Both the position numbers and the translations under genes were made by a program. DNA of 46,133 nucleotides from contig CALLOB010000050.1 of assembly GCA_938005315.1 (NCBI GenBank), forward strand, positions 1 to 46,133. Reading direction: 5' to 3'. Positions within the stretch are counted from its first letter, which is position 1, and every line of letters starts with the position of its first letter. The notes beneath the pieces were generated by a model. That model worked only from the letters and a program-made list of their open reading frames with translations, was not told the origin of the DNA and made no database searches. Source of the DNA: an uncultured Phycisphaerae bacterium. GTDB taxonomy: Bacteria > Planctomycetota > Phycisphaerae > UBA1845 > PWPN01. This document shows positions 26,259 to 34,389 of this stretch, in pieces.

Positions 26259-29200
26259 TCAGGTGGCTGCGCGGGCCCGGGCCGGGGCCCGGAGGAGCCC
26301 GGGGAGCTGCTGATCAACGCGGGAGCGCACCGCCTGCATGCGGGCCGAACGGACCTCCGCGAACCCGGTGACGGCCTCGACGGACTTCAGCACCTCGACC
26401 CACTGGGGATAGGCTGCGGCGTCGTCGAGCGAGACGCGGTCCACGATCCGCTCGTACCAGGCCAGAAACTCGCGTTCCTCGCGGCGATAGAAGGGAATCA
26501 CGTGCCGCAGGAAGCGGAGGTTTCTCAGGACGTACAGCGACCAGTGCGGAATGCGGATGTCCACCTGCCGGCCGAAGAAGCGCGGGTGGAAGGTGCGGCG
26601 GTAGCGGATGCGGTCGCCGTTGGCGGGGTTGACATTGTAGCGCTGCCGGTCGCGGCGGATCTTCTCGAAGCTGGTCAGCAGCGTCGGAACGTAGAACTCG
26701 TCCTTGATGAGCATCAGCCGGGCGAGGTTCCACACGACCGCCCGGGTGGCCTGGAAGCCGCGGTCCTCGTGGTCGGCCAGGAACGTCCGCCGGACGCGCT
26801 CCACGTAGCGCCGGGCGTAGCGGATGCCGCCCCACTGGATCAGATCGTAGATCCGCACGGCGATGTCGCGCATGGTCTGGCGATCCAGCTCCCGGCAGGC
26901 CCGCAGCGTGGTGTAGACCATGTGCTTGTAGGCCCGGGCCAGCCGGGTATCGGGCAGGCGACGGCGGGGAGCGCCGGGGCGTTCGTTGCGCAGGGCCCTG
27001 CGGGCTCCGAGGGTTCGCATGTTGAGGTATGCGGCCTTCTCGCGGACGACGCGGGCCAGCGAGCGTCTCGGGAATTCCGGGTCGAACAGCTCGGCGAACA
27101 GTTCCGGCCGGCAGACCAGTTTGCGTCCCACGTCGAAGGCCCGGAGGTTCTTGTCCAGGTCGGCGCGGATGGTCTGGCGGATACCTTCGCGCACGGCCTC
27201 CAGCGAGACCGGGATCAGGCCGAGCTGCCAGGCGGTCCCGAGCATGGTGATGTTCACGTACAGCTTGGTACCGAAGATCCGCTCACACAGGCTCGAGACG
27301 TGCACCGCGAAGAAGCGGTCCGGCCGGGTGGTCCGCCTCAGGATCCGTTCCAGCGCCGCCGGATCGATCGTCGCGCGGCCCAGCAGCACCGGAATGGTGG
27401 GCGTCGGATCGACGTTGACCACGGCCGCGGTGCGGTCCGGCGAGGCCACGCGGAACATGGCCTGGGGATCGACCGCCCGGGCGGCCTCGACCAGATCGAT
27501 GCCCAGCAGCAGATCGGCCTTGCCGTAGGGCACCATCATGTTGGACGGGCGGTCGGGCATGCTGAAGACCAGCTGGGAGAACACGCCGCCGTTGCGGATC
27601 GCCAGCCCCTTTTTGTCGCTGAACTGCACATGAAAGCCCTGGTGCCGCCCGGCGAAGACCAGGATGCCGGTCACCGTGCCGATGCCCATGCCGCCGACGC
27701 CGGAAACCCAGGCTCGCCACACGCCGGCGGACAGGCGGCCGTCGGCGTCCAGCCCCTCGATCGCCGGTTCGGGAATATCCTCCAGCAGGATCTGGTGCCC
27801 GCGGGGCGTCGGCGGACGCACGCGGGTGACGATGACCTCCTCGAACGACGGACAGGCTCCGATCTTGGCGCAGGCCCCGTCGTTGACGCACCAGGAGAGG
27901 TCCGTGGCCATCTTGGGGCCGTAATCGGTCGACTCGATGGTCAGGCCGGGGCAGCCGGTGCGGGTGGTGCACTCCAGGCAGAAGTCGCAGACCTCCGGGG
28001 TCACGTTCATGTAGACCTTGCGTGCAAGGAAGCCCCGACGGGCCTGCTCGTCGCGTTCGCCGCGCATGACCCGGCGGTTGTAAGTGATGCCGCACTCCTT
28101 GTCGGCGATCAGCACCTTGACCCCGTCGGCCAGGATGGTGTTCTCCAGCTGGCGGCGCCAGGCGGCGTGATCGCCGGGGTCGCAGCGGGCCACGACCGCC
28201 GCTTCCCCGAGCATCGCCCGGACGATCCGCTCGATGTCCTGGGCGGGGATCGGCCGGTCCAGCAGATCGGTCTCCATCGTCGGCAGCGGCTGGTGCCCGG
28301 TCATCGCGGTGGTACCGTTGGCCAGGATGATGTAGGTGATGTCCTGGCGCGAGGCCACGGAGTTGCTGATGGCCGTCAGGCCGGAGTGGAAGAAGGTCGA
28401 GTCGCCCATGAACACGACCTGCTTGTTGCGGATGAACGGGTCGATGCCGCTGCCGGTGGCCCCGCCCAGCCCCATGCCCGAGTAGTTGTGCATCAGCGGG
28501 CTGGTCGGCGGAAACATCAGCATTGTGTAGCAGCCGGTGTCGCCGTGGAAGACCAGGTCCACCGCCCCGCGCCCGTGCCGGCGGCGCATGTAGGCCTCGT
28601 CGCTGAACCGCTTCTTGATGTCCAGCAGCAGGCTGGCCGAGTCGCGGTGCGGGCACCCCGGACAAAACGTCGGCGTGCGGACCGGAATGTCCGCGGCCAC
28701 CGCGCCGGTGTCGGCGATCACCTTCAGCTCGCTGCTGATCCGCTTTTCGGCGGCCCGTGCCGGCGTTGCGTCGATCGCCCGCAGCAGCCGGGCCAGCCGC
28801 TCGGCCACGATCGAGGAGTTCAGCCCCAGGGCCGAGGGCAGCCCGGCGCCGCCGTCGGGGAACTGCTTGCCCCACAGGCAGGCCGTGCGCCCCGGGTCCC
28901 GCTGCCGAAGCCGCGTCGCCGTCTGGGCGATCTGTTCCTCGATGAACGAGCGGCGCTCCTCGACGACCAGCCCGTGCCGGAAGCGCCGCAGCGCCGCCTC
29001 GACGACCTCGGCGTCCAGCGGATAGGTGATCGCCAGCTTGAGCACCGGGATGCGGCCGAGGAGCCCGAAGTCCTCCAGGGCCTGCCGCACGTACTGGGCG
29101 GCCAGTCCGCTGGTCACGATGACCAACTCGTCGAAGCCCGGCACGTCCTCGAGGCGATTGAGCCGCAGCCGTCGGGCCTCGCGCAGCAGCCGCTCGAAGC

Positions 29201-29903
29201 GCTGCGGCAGATCCAGTTCGCGGCGGCCGGTCCGCGGCGGCAGCAGCACGCGGTTTTCCAGATCGATCGCCGAGGTGTCGATGTCGAACGGGTGCACCGC
29301 GCTGGTCAGCGGGTAATGGTTCGGCCGGCACTCCACCGAGCCTCCCCCGTCGGCCAGCAGGGTGGTGATCACATAGCCGAGGTACAGGCCCGAGGCCTGC
29401 GACAGGCGGAACGCGGCCGGTACGTAGTCCTTGACCTCCTGCGGCGTGCCCGGCTCGATTACCGGCACGTAAAGGTGGCGGAACAGGAAGCGGGAGTCGG
29501 CCGGGACCTGGGTGGACTCGCTCCAGGGGTCGTCGCCGGAGACGATCACCGCCCCGCCCTCGGGATGGGACCCGGCGAGGTTGCCCAGGGCCAGGGCGTC
29601 GCTGGCCACGTGCAGCCCGACGCTCTTGAACACCGCCATCGCCCGCAGCGGACCCATCTGCGAACCGTTGACCGCCGCGACCGCGTGGGCCTCGTTGTTG
29701 GAGAGCCGCCCCTCGATGCCGTGCTCGCGCAGCAGCGCAGCGCAGTCCGAGATGGTGTCGAAGAAGGTGGCCACCGGCGATCCGGGGTATCCGGTCAGCA
29801 GGTGCACGCCGCCGTCGGTTTCCAGGGCCCCCTTGAACAGCAGTTCGTTGCCGTTGAAGAGCTCCCAGCCCGAGCCGCGGACGAACCGAGTCAGCTCGCT
29901 CAT
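26259..29903 (-). CDS. Indolepyruvate:ferredoxin oxidoreductase, fused IorA-IorB
   Basis: A 1214-residue single-chain enzyme, much longer than the split archaeal subunits. Starting at ATG 29903, the N-terminal pyrimidine domain (FNGNELLFKGALETDGGVHL, TGYPGSPVATFFD) is followed by the thiamine-diphosphate domain with FCPGCPHRDS, FHGDTGCYTML, MGDSTFFHSGL and ILANGTTAMTGHQ (about residues 415-550). A two-cluster ferredoxin segment follows: CDFCLECTTRTGCPG and CVNDGACAKIGACP. Then come the IorB-like gamma domain (SGVGGMGIGTVTGIL, FAGRHQGFHVQFSDKKG) and a long DUF6537-type helical tail. It decarboxylates aryl- or related 2-oxoacids to acyl-CoA with reduction of ferredoxin, as in amino acid breakdown. 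Longer upstream frames are open but have no matching family sequence. It stands alone. Confidence 0.94.
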   Translation of the reverse strand: MSELTRFVRGSGWELFNGNELLFKGALETDGGVHLLTGYPGSPVATFFDTISDCAALLREHGIEGRLSNNEAHAVAAVNGSQMGPLRAMAVFKSVGLHVASDALALGNLAGSHPEGGAVIVSGDDPWSESTQVPADSRFLFRHLYVPVIEPGTPQEVKDYVPAAFRLSQASGLYLGYVITTLLADGGGSVECRPNHYPLTSAVHPFDIDTSAIDLENRVLLPPRTGRRELDLPQRFERLLREARRLRLNRLEDVPGFDELVIVTSGLAAQYVRQALEDFGLLGRIPVLKLAITYPLDAEVVEAALRRFRHGLVVEERRSFIEEQIAQTATRLRQRDPGRTACLWGKQFPDGGAGLPSALGLNSSIVAERLARLLRAIDATPARAAEKRISSELKVIADTGAVAADIPVRTPTFCPGCPHRDSASLLLDIKKRFSDEAYMRRRHGRGAVDLVFHGDTGCYTMLMFPPTSPLMHNYSGMGLGGATGSGIDPFIRNKQVVFMGDSTFFHSGLTAISNSVASRQDITYIILANGTTAMTGHQPLPTMETDLLDRPIPAQDIERIVRAMLGEAAVVARCDPGDHAAWRRQLENTILADGVKVLIADKECGITYNRRVMRGERDEQARRGFLARKVYMNVTPEVCDFCLECTTRTGCPGLTIESTDYGPKMATDLSWCVNDGACAKIGACPSFEEVIVTRVRPPTPRGHQILLEDIPEPAIEGLDADGRLSAGVWRAWVSGVGGMGIGTVTGILVFAGRHQGFHVQFSDKKGLAIRNGGVFSQLVFSMPDRPSNMMVPYGKADLLLGIDLVEAARAVDPQAMFRVASPDRTAAVVNVDPTPTIPVLLGRATIDPAALERILRRTTRPDRFFAVHVSSLCERIFGTKLYVNITMLGTAWQLGLIPVSLEAVREGIRQTIRADLDKNLRAFDVGRKLVCRPELFAELFDPEFPRRSLARVVREKAAYLNMRTLGARRALRNERPGAPRRRLPDTRLARAYKHMVYTTLRACRELDRQTMRDIAVRIYDLIQWGGIRYARRYVERVRRTFLADHEDRGFQATRAVVWNLARLMLIKDEFYVPTLLTSFEKIRRDRQRYNVNPANGDRIRYRRTFHPRFFGRQVDIRIPHWSLYVLRNLRFLRHVIPFYRREEREFLAWYERIVDRVSLDDAAAYPQWVEVLKSVEAVTGFAEVRSARMQAVRSRVDQQLPGLLRAPARARAAT

Positions 29904-30069
29904 GCCCGCATGGTCTCCGAGCCGGCGCGGCACGGGAACGGCGACACCGCCGTCGCCGCTTTCGCGAAGAGTGCTGTATGCAGGGCACCCACCGCGCCGC
30001 AGGTGCCGTCGCGCCGTCGAGGGCCGGCGCGGCCGCGCGGCCGGCGGGGCCCTCGTACCTGGACCGCAC

Positions 30070-30098
30070 ATGATAGCCTCGGACCCGTCGGGGACCAA
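30070..30098 (-). promoter_or_regulatory. Promoter candidate for the indolepyruvate oxidoreductase
   Basis: On the minus strand TTGGTC (30098-30093), a 17-base spacer and TATCAT (30075-30070). It would give a leader of about 160 bases. In the rest of the 338-base gap 29904-30241 I see no gene or clear structure. Confidence 0.4.
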
Positions 30099-30241
30099 GG
30101 CCCGGGGCCGGCCGGAGGCTGATCGCTGTTGTCGGCCCGACGCCGATCCCGCGCGTCGGGAGATCCGAACGCCCCGACCCCGGCGTCGTCGATCCGGCGT
30201 GTTTTCGCGGGGATTTCGAGCTTTTTCCGCGAGCCGGCGCC

Positions 30242-30269
30242 TTGACTCGGCCGATTTATGGACTATATT
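30242..30269 (+). promoter_or_regulatory. Strong promoter of a small transcription unit
   Basis: TTGACT (30242-30247), a 16-base spacer and TATATT (30264-30269), one of the best sigma-70-type matches in the window. The expected start is near 30276. Confidence 0.7.
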
Positions 30270-30279
30270 TGGGATGGCA

Positions 30280-30295
30280 GGGAGCAGGTGCTCCC
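30280..30295 (+). promoter_or_regulatory. Hairpin at the 5' end of the small transcript
   Basis: GGGAGC (30280-30285) and GCTCCC (30290-30295) pair perfectly around AGGT, and one further A-T pair can form inside. It lies within a few bases of the predicted transcript start, where such stems often protect RNA from 5' decay. It ends 16 bases before the ATG, so it leaves the ribosome site free. Confidence 0.55.
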
Positions 30296-30311
30296 GCAAA
30301 GAGAGCATTCC

Positions 30312-30443
30312 ATGAACCGCAATCGGAACATGTGGCCCAGGCGCAAGTCGCGTACGACCGATGTCGTCCGCGTGACGCGCCATGCCCTTGTTCAGGGTTA
30401 CGGCCTGTTCGACGGCATCATCTTCTGCCGTGACGGGCCGTAG
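30312..30443 (+). CDS. Small basic protein of 43 residues, unknown
   Basis: The ATG at 30312 follows AAAGAGAG at a normal distance. The product is strongly basic in its first third (MNRNRNMWPRRKSRTT) and then hydrophobic with a single Cys (VQGYGLFDGIIFCRDG). I do not recognise it. Support comes from context: an excellent promoter 35 bases upstream, a 5' hairpin, and an intrinsic terminator 28 bases after the stop, with nothing else in between. Third codon positions are about 80% G or C, in keeping with real genes here. Alternatively the unit is a small RNA of about 230 bases and the frame is incidental. Confidence 0.5.
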   Translation: MNRNRNMWPRRKSRTTDVVRVTRHALVQGYGLFDGIIFCRDGP

Positions 30444-30470
30444 GGTTCATGGATTCTGGAAGGATTCATA

Positions 30471-30505
30471 AGCCCTGCGGCCCACAGAGGTTGCGGGGCT
30501 TTTTT
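30471..30505 (+). terminator. Intrinsic terminator of the small unit
   Basis: AGCCCTGC (30471-30478) pairs with GCGGGGCT (30493-30500) over 8 bases with one G-U pair. Six T's follow (30500-30505). This is the most classical Rho-independent terminator in the window. Confidence 0.8.
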
Positions 30506-30841
30506 GTTGGAGTCACTCCGCCGTCGGGCCGTATGCGGCGGCCCGGGAGCGGTCAGGGACGCGGTGTCCCGAAATCGTGGTGCAGGACCGCAGCACGAAA
30601 GGAGGTGGGCCGTCACATTGACACAACCGGGGCCTGACGCCGCCGCCCCGCGAGGATCCCTCCCGCGCGTGCGGCCGCGTCGGCCCCACCGTGAAACGCG
30701 ACGCGGCGCGGGCATGGCCTGCTGCAGACGCTTATATCTGGCACCATGCCGCGCCGCCGAAGCGATCCGCTCAAAGCGGTCGCCGCCCGACGGTGGTCCG
30801 CGGGCGATAGAAGCATTCAGGAGCCGAATCGCACGGAAAAC

Positions 30842-30871
30842 GAACACCGGCTTCGCCGGACGCGGGTGTTC
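30842..30871 (+). promoter_or_regulatory. Nested stem-loop upstream of a ribosome site
   Basis: GAACACC (30842-30848) can pair with GGTGTTC (30865-30871). Inside, CCGGC and GCCGG (30847-30859) form a 5-base stem around TTC. The two stems share two bases, so they may be alternatives. AAAGGAG lies 33 bases downstream. Confidence 0.35.
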
Positions 30872-30918
30872 CGCGCGCCGGACGAGAGCCGAAACGATCG
30901 CAGAAAGGAGTGTGGATC

Positions 30919-31284
30919 ATGGAACTGTACCTGAGGCCCTATCGTCGCGTCTGGGTCCTGGCCGCGGACCGCACCGGAGGCGCCGGCGCGATTCGCGCGG
31001 CTCGGGGGCCGCGTGCGCGGGTCTTTCGGGCCGAGCCTCCTCCGGCAGCCCGCGCAGCCGGCAGACCGGCGCTGCCGGCTTTTCGCGGCGGAGTCCGCCC
31101 CGAACGACTGCGCTTCCGGGGCGGTGGCCCGGCCGGCAACGACTCGGAACGGGGGCCTCCGGCAGCACGGCGGATGTGGCCAGGGAGCATGTGGAACCGC
31201 GGGCCGCGGGTGCGACCGAGCCTGTCAGGGTTGCGGGAGAGCGACCGGCAGGCTGCGAACGCACCGGGCGGCCCGCTGGCGTAA
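30919..31284 (+). CDS. Doubtful 121-codon ORF
   Basis: ATG 30919 sits 8 bases after AAAGGAG, a strong ribosome site. The first 20 residues (MELYLRPYRRVWVLAADRTG) look protein-like, with G/C-rich third positions. The remainder becomes Arg/Gly/Pro-rich and resembles a random GC-rich frame. It could be the start of a decayed or frameshifted gene. I recognise no family. Confidence 0.2.
   Translation: MELYLRPYRRVWVLAADRTGGAGAIRAARGPRARVFRAEPPPAARAAGRPALPAFRGGVRPERLRFRGGGPAGNDSERGPPAARRMWPGSMWNRGPRVRPSLSGLRESDRQAANAPGGPLA
31056..31083 (+). terminator. Terminator-like hairpin in the unassigned region
   Basis: AGCCGGCA (31056-31063) pairs perfectly with TGCCGGCT (31073-31080), followed by TTT. The short T-run makes termination uncertain. 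It lies inside the doubtful ORF at 30919, a further reason to distrust that ORF. Confidence 0.3.
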
Positions 31285-31523
31285 GGGAACACGACATGCT
31301 GGAGCAGATCAGAGTCGGCGGGAATCACCCGGCCGGCGCGGCCCGACCTCCGGCGGCAACCGGGGCATGGCCGCAAGCAACGCCGCCGGCGACGGTCACC
31401 GGCGGATGATCGCGTGGCGGCAGGTTCCCCTTTTCGGGTGTTTTCCCTTCGCGCCCGGCCGTGCCCGGGCCGAGTCCCCCCTGCGTCTGTTTTCGGGGCG
31501 TCATCGGGCCCGCGCGGCGCCGC

Positions 31524-31552
31524 TTGACTTGCTCGAACCGCGTCTCTAGCAT
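31524..31552 (+). promoter_or_regulatory. Promoter of purF
   Basis: TTGACT (31524-31529), a 17-base spacer and TAGCAT (31547-31552). The expected start is about 31559. This excludes the in-frame GTG at 31553 as the purF start and supports GTG 31595. Confidence 0.65.
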
Positions 31553-31594
31553 GTGTTTTCAGCGTCGAGTGCCTTCACGAGGACCTGCGTCGGC

Positions 31595-33043
31595 GTGAAA
31601 CCCCCTGCTCATGCCAACCCCGGCCCGGCCGCCCGGCACCACTGCGGGCTGTTCGGCGTGTACGGCCATCCGGAGGCGGTGCACCTGACCTACCTGGGTC
31701 TCTACGCCCAGCAGCACCGTGGCCAGGAGTCGGCGGGTATCTGCAGCCGGGCGGGCAACGGCTCGATCGTGCGGCACGCGGGGATGGGGCTGGTCACCGA
31801 GGTGTTCAACCCGCAGATCCTGGAGGAGCTGCGGGCCCCGGTGGCCATCGGCCACGTCCGCTACTCCACCACCGGCTCCTGCAACCGGCTGAACGCCCAG
31901 CCTCTGCTGGTCAACTACTCGCGGGGGCAGGTGGCCGTCGCCCACAACGGCAACCTGGTCAACGCCGCCCTGCTGCGGCGCGAGTACGAGGAACACGGGG
32001 CGATCTTCAACACCTCCAGCGACACCGAGGTGATCGTTCACCTCCTGGCCAAGCCCGGGCACCTGGACCGTCCCAATGCGGTGGCCCATGTTCTGACCCA
32101 CCTGCAGGGGGCTTACGCGCTGCTGTTCCTGTTCGCCGACCGGATGGTCGCGGCCCGCGACCCCTGGGGCCTGCGTCCGCTGGTGCTCGGGCGGATGGAT
32201 AACCAGGCGGTGGTGGTGGCCAGCGAGACCTGCGCGTTCGACATCGTCGGCGCCGAGTACTGGCGCGAGGTCGAGCCCGGCGAGGTGGTGAGCATCTCGG
32301 ACCAGGGCGTCCGCAGCGAATGGATCCTGGTGCCCGGCAGCGTGACGCCGGCTCACTGCATCTTCGAGCAGATCTACTTCGCCGACCCGGCCAGTTCGGT
32401 CTTCGGCGAGTCGGTGCACCTGGTCCGCAAGGCGATGGGGGCCCGGCTCGCCCGGGAGGCGCCGGTGGAGGCCGACGTCGTCATGCCGATCCCCAACTGC
32501 GCCCGCTGCGCCGCCCTGGGCTACGCCCGCGAGAGCGGCATCCCCTACGAGCGCGGCTTCACGGTCAGCCATTATGCCGGCCGGTCGTTCATCATGCCCG
32601 AGCAGATCCAGCGCGACCTGGCCGTGCGGATGAAGCTCAACGTGATCAAGGAGAACGTCCGGGGCCGGAGACTGGTGGTCGTCGAGGATTCGATTGTCCG
32701 CGGCACCACCACCCGCGGCAAGATCGGAGCCCTGCGCCGCGCCGGGGCCCGGGAGATCCACCTCCGCGTGGCCAGCCCGCCGATCCGGCACCCCTGCTAC
32801 TTCGGCATCGACTTCCCGACCCGCGACGAACTGATCGCCTGCACCCGCGACATCGACCAGATCCGGGATTACCTGGAGGTGGACTCGCTGCACTACCTGT
32901 CGGTCGATGGGATGCTCAGTTGCGTCAAACACCCCCCGACGCACTACTGCACCGCCTGCTTCAGCGGCCGCTACCCGATGCCGGTGGACCAGCCGGTCAG
33001 CAAATTCGCCCTGGAACCCTATCAGCTGCGGATGTTCGAGTGA
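31595..33043 (+). CDS. purF: Amidophosphoribosyltransferase
   Basis: A 482-residue enzyme making phosphoribosylamine from PRPP and glutamine, the first step of purine synthesis. I use GTG 31595, with GAGGA 13 bases upstream, because the promoter's start point lies after the earlier in-frame GTG. The N-terminus carries a propeptide of about 15 residues ending at HHCGLFGVYGH. Autocleavage would expose the catalytic Cys. The iron-sulfur cysteines of the Bacillus-type enzyme are all there: PAHCIFEQIYF, RHPCYFGID and LSCVKHPPTHYCTAC. The PRPP motif is VVVEDSIVRGTTTRG. A leader of about 36 bases is too short for a riboswitch. No other purine gene is adjacent. Confidence 0.96.
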   Translation: MKPPAHANPGPAARHHCGLFGVYGHPEAVHLTYLGLYAQQHRGQESAGICSRAGNGSIVRHAGMGLVTEVFNPQILEELRAPVAIGHVRYSTTGSCNRLNAQPLLVNYSRGQVAVAHNGNLVNAALLRREYEEHGAIFNTSSDTEVIVHLLAKPGHLDRPNAVAHVLTHLQGAYALLFLFADRMVAARDPWGLRPLVLGRMDNQAVVVASETCAFDIVGAEYWREVEPGEVVSISDQGVRSEWILVPGSVTPAHCIFEQIYFADPASSVFGESVHLVRKAMGARLAREAPVEADVVMPIPNCARCAALGYARESGIPYERGFTVSHYAGRSFIMPEQIQRDLAVRMKLNVIKENVRGRRLVVVEDSIVRGTTTRGKIGALRRAGAREIHLRVASPPIRHPCYFGIDFPTRDELIACTRDIDQIRDYLEVDSLHYLSVDGMLSCVKHPPTHYCTACFSGRYPMPVDQPVSKFALEPYQLRMFE

Positions 33044-33268
33044 GGCGGTGATTCCTGCGACGGCCGGCGCCTCCTCCGCCTTCGCTCCTTCACCTCTGGC
33101 TTCTCATGCTTCCCTCTGACTTCTCGCCTGATGTGGCGGCGGCGCCCCCCGGCCGGGCGCACCGAAACCGGATGGCCCAGGCGAGGAACCTCATCCGCCG
33201 GCGGTCCGGCCGGTCGCAGATGGAAGGCGGGGCGGCGGCGCACGGGCGCGCGGGGCGATGAGCCGGCC

Positions 33269-34192
33269 TCAGCCGGCCAGTGAGAGCAGGGCCCGCAGGA
33301 TGCCGAGGCACTCGCCCTTCTTCTTGACCGCCAGCACCGGCACGCGGCTGCGGCGGATGAGCTGCTCGGTCACCCTGCCCAGCAGCACGCCGGCGGCGCC
33401 GGTCCGCCCCCGGGCCCCGATGACCACCATGTCGGCGTTCTCGCCGGCGACGTGGTCGAGCACGATCGGCACCGGTCGGGCGTAAAGGTCCGGCACGCAG
33501 CGGCTGGAGACCGCCGCGCCGTGCCGGTCGACGCGGTTGAGCAGGTTCTCGCACTCCCGCTCCGCCCAGCGGCGCAGGTTGGCGGTGAACTCCTCCAGGC
33601 TCAGCCCCACGTTGTGGTAGCCGGCGCCGACGTAGAAGACGTTCAGCGCCAGCACGGGTGCCCCGGTCGCCCCGCCGATCCGGCAGGCGGTCTCCAGGGC
33701 GTTGGCCGAGCACTCGGAGTCCCGCACCGGCACGATGATCCGGCCCACCCGCGGCGGGCAACCGGCCGGCAGCACCAGCACCGAGCAGGTCGCCTTCCGG
33801 GCGATGCGCGACGCCAGGAGGGCGTCATCGCCGTCGGACACTTCCCCGCCCCGGCCGACGACCACCAGGTCGATCTCCTTCTCCATCGCGTAGCGCAGGA
33901 TTTCCAGCAGCACCGAGCCCCGCCGCTTCTCGCACGCCAGCACCTCGCCGCCGTGGCCGCGGAAACGCTCCTGCGCCGCCGCCCGCATGGTTTCCACGAT
34001 GCGCTCGTCCCCCGCGGGCTCGGGCACCATCAGCAGCATGTCGTCCACCGGGACCGGCTCGGACGGCTCGACGTGCAGGAGGTGGATCTCCTGGGCCTTC
34101 AGCAGGCGGCTGAGGGACCCCACGTAGTCCAGCATCTCCGTGTCGCGGGGAACCCGGCCCACGCACACCAGAATACGGTCGAAACGGGTCAT
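33269..34192 (-). CDS. Universal stress protein with two UspA domains
   Basis: A 307-residue cytosolic protein with ATG 34192 behind GGAGG. Domain 1 (about 1-145) opens with FDRILVCVGRVPRDTEML and ends ATCSVLVLPAG. Domain 2 (about 150-300) opens with VGRIIVPVRDSECSANALE and ends SRVPVLAVKKK. Domain 2 keeps the ATP-binding pattern G-x-x-G then G (IGARGRTGAAGVLLGRVTEQL, positions about 265-285). In domain 1 the matching loop (VVGRGGEVSDGDDALLA) is altered, so probably only domain 2 binds nucleotide. UspA proteins are induced under starvation or stress. It has its own promoter and is divergent from the mutarotase-like gene. The 225 bases between it and purF hold only a pyrimidine-rich tract. Confidence 0.9.
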   Translation of the reverse strand: MTRFDRILVCVGRVPRDTEMLDYVGSLSRLLKAQEIHLLHVEPSEPVPVDDMLLMVPEPAGDERIVETMRAAAQERFRGHGGEVLACEKRRGSVLLEILRYAMEKEIDLVVVGRGGEVSDGDDALLASRIARKATCSVLVLPAGCPPRVGRIIVPVRDSECSANALETACRIGGATGAPVLALNVFYVGAGYHNVGLSLEEFTANLRRWAERECENLLNRVDRHGAAVSSRCVPDLYARPVPIVLDHVAGENADMVVIGARGRTGAAGVLLGRVTEQLIRRSRVPVLAVKKKGECLGILRALLSLAG

Positions 34193-34261
34193 GGCGGACC
34201 TCCGGAACACGGTCGCGGCTCCGCCCGGCGGACGTGTTCCCGGGCGGCGGGTCTGCCCTTT

Positions 34262-34289
34262 ACTATAGCCGCGACGGCGTTCGTGCCAA
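34262..34289 (-). promoter_or_regulatory. Promoter of the universal stress gene
   Basis: On the minus strand TTGGCA (34289-34284), a 16-base spacer and TATAGT (34267-34262). The leader would be about 60 bases. Confidence 0.6.
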
Positions 34290-34306
34290 GCGGAAGGCTG
34301 TCGCCG

Positions 34307-34336
34307 TTCGCCGGGGCCGCCGGGCGGCGTTATCAT
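34307..34336 (+). promoter_or_regulatory. Weak promoter candidate for the sugar/helicase operon
   Basis: TTCGCC (34307-34312), an 18-base spacer and TATCAT (34331-34336). The -35 is poor. It would start transcription about 47 bases before ATG 34390. Confidence 0.3.
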
Positions 34337-34389
34337 GGCCTTGCGACCCGTCGGCCGGAGGCGGGCCCGGGGATCAGGAAACGGCTTTC

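Larger units (their letters stand above)
30506..31523. other. About 1 kb without a convincing gene
   Basis: Several frames are open, but their products are arginine/proline/glycine-rich and unlike any family I know. The stretch does hold signals: a near-perfect Shine-Dalgarno AAAGGAGGTG at 30598-30607, another (AAAGGAG) at 30904-30910, AAGGGA at 31283-31288 before a 37-codon frame at 31296-31409, and structured segments at 30842-30871 and 31056-31083. It may be decayed coding sequence or a non-coding transcript. Confidence 0.45.

Noticed and set aside
26502-30122. A plus-strand open frame of about 1200 codons opposite the indolepyruvate oxidoreductase
   Set aside because: It is also an antisense shadow of a gene with many exact motifs, and the predicted protein shows no domain.
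30618-30623. A perfect TTGACA as a -35 box
   Set aside because: No AT-rich -10 sequence lies 15-19 bases downstream. As a TTG start after AAAGGAGGTG it opens a long frame, but that frame looks non-coding.
31553-31594. An earlier GTG start for purF at 31553
   Set aside because: The predicted transcript start (about 31559) lies after it and it has no ribosome site. The later GTG gives a normal propeptide length before the catalytic Cys.
33093-33125. CCTCTGGCTTCTC and CCTCTGACTTCTC 20 bases apart, in a pyrimidine-rich tract after purF
   Set aside because: Only two imperfect copies, with no stem and no link to a gene. It is best seen as simple sequence.
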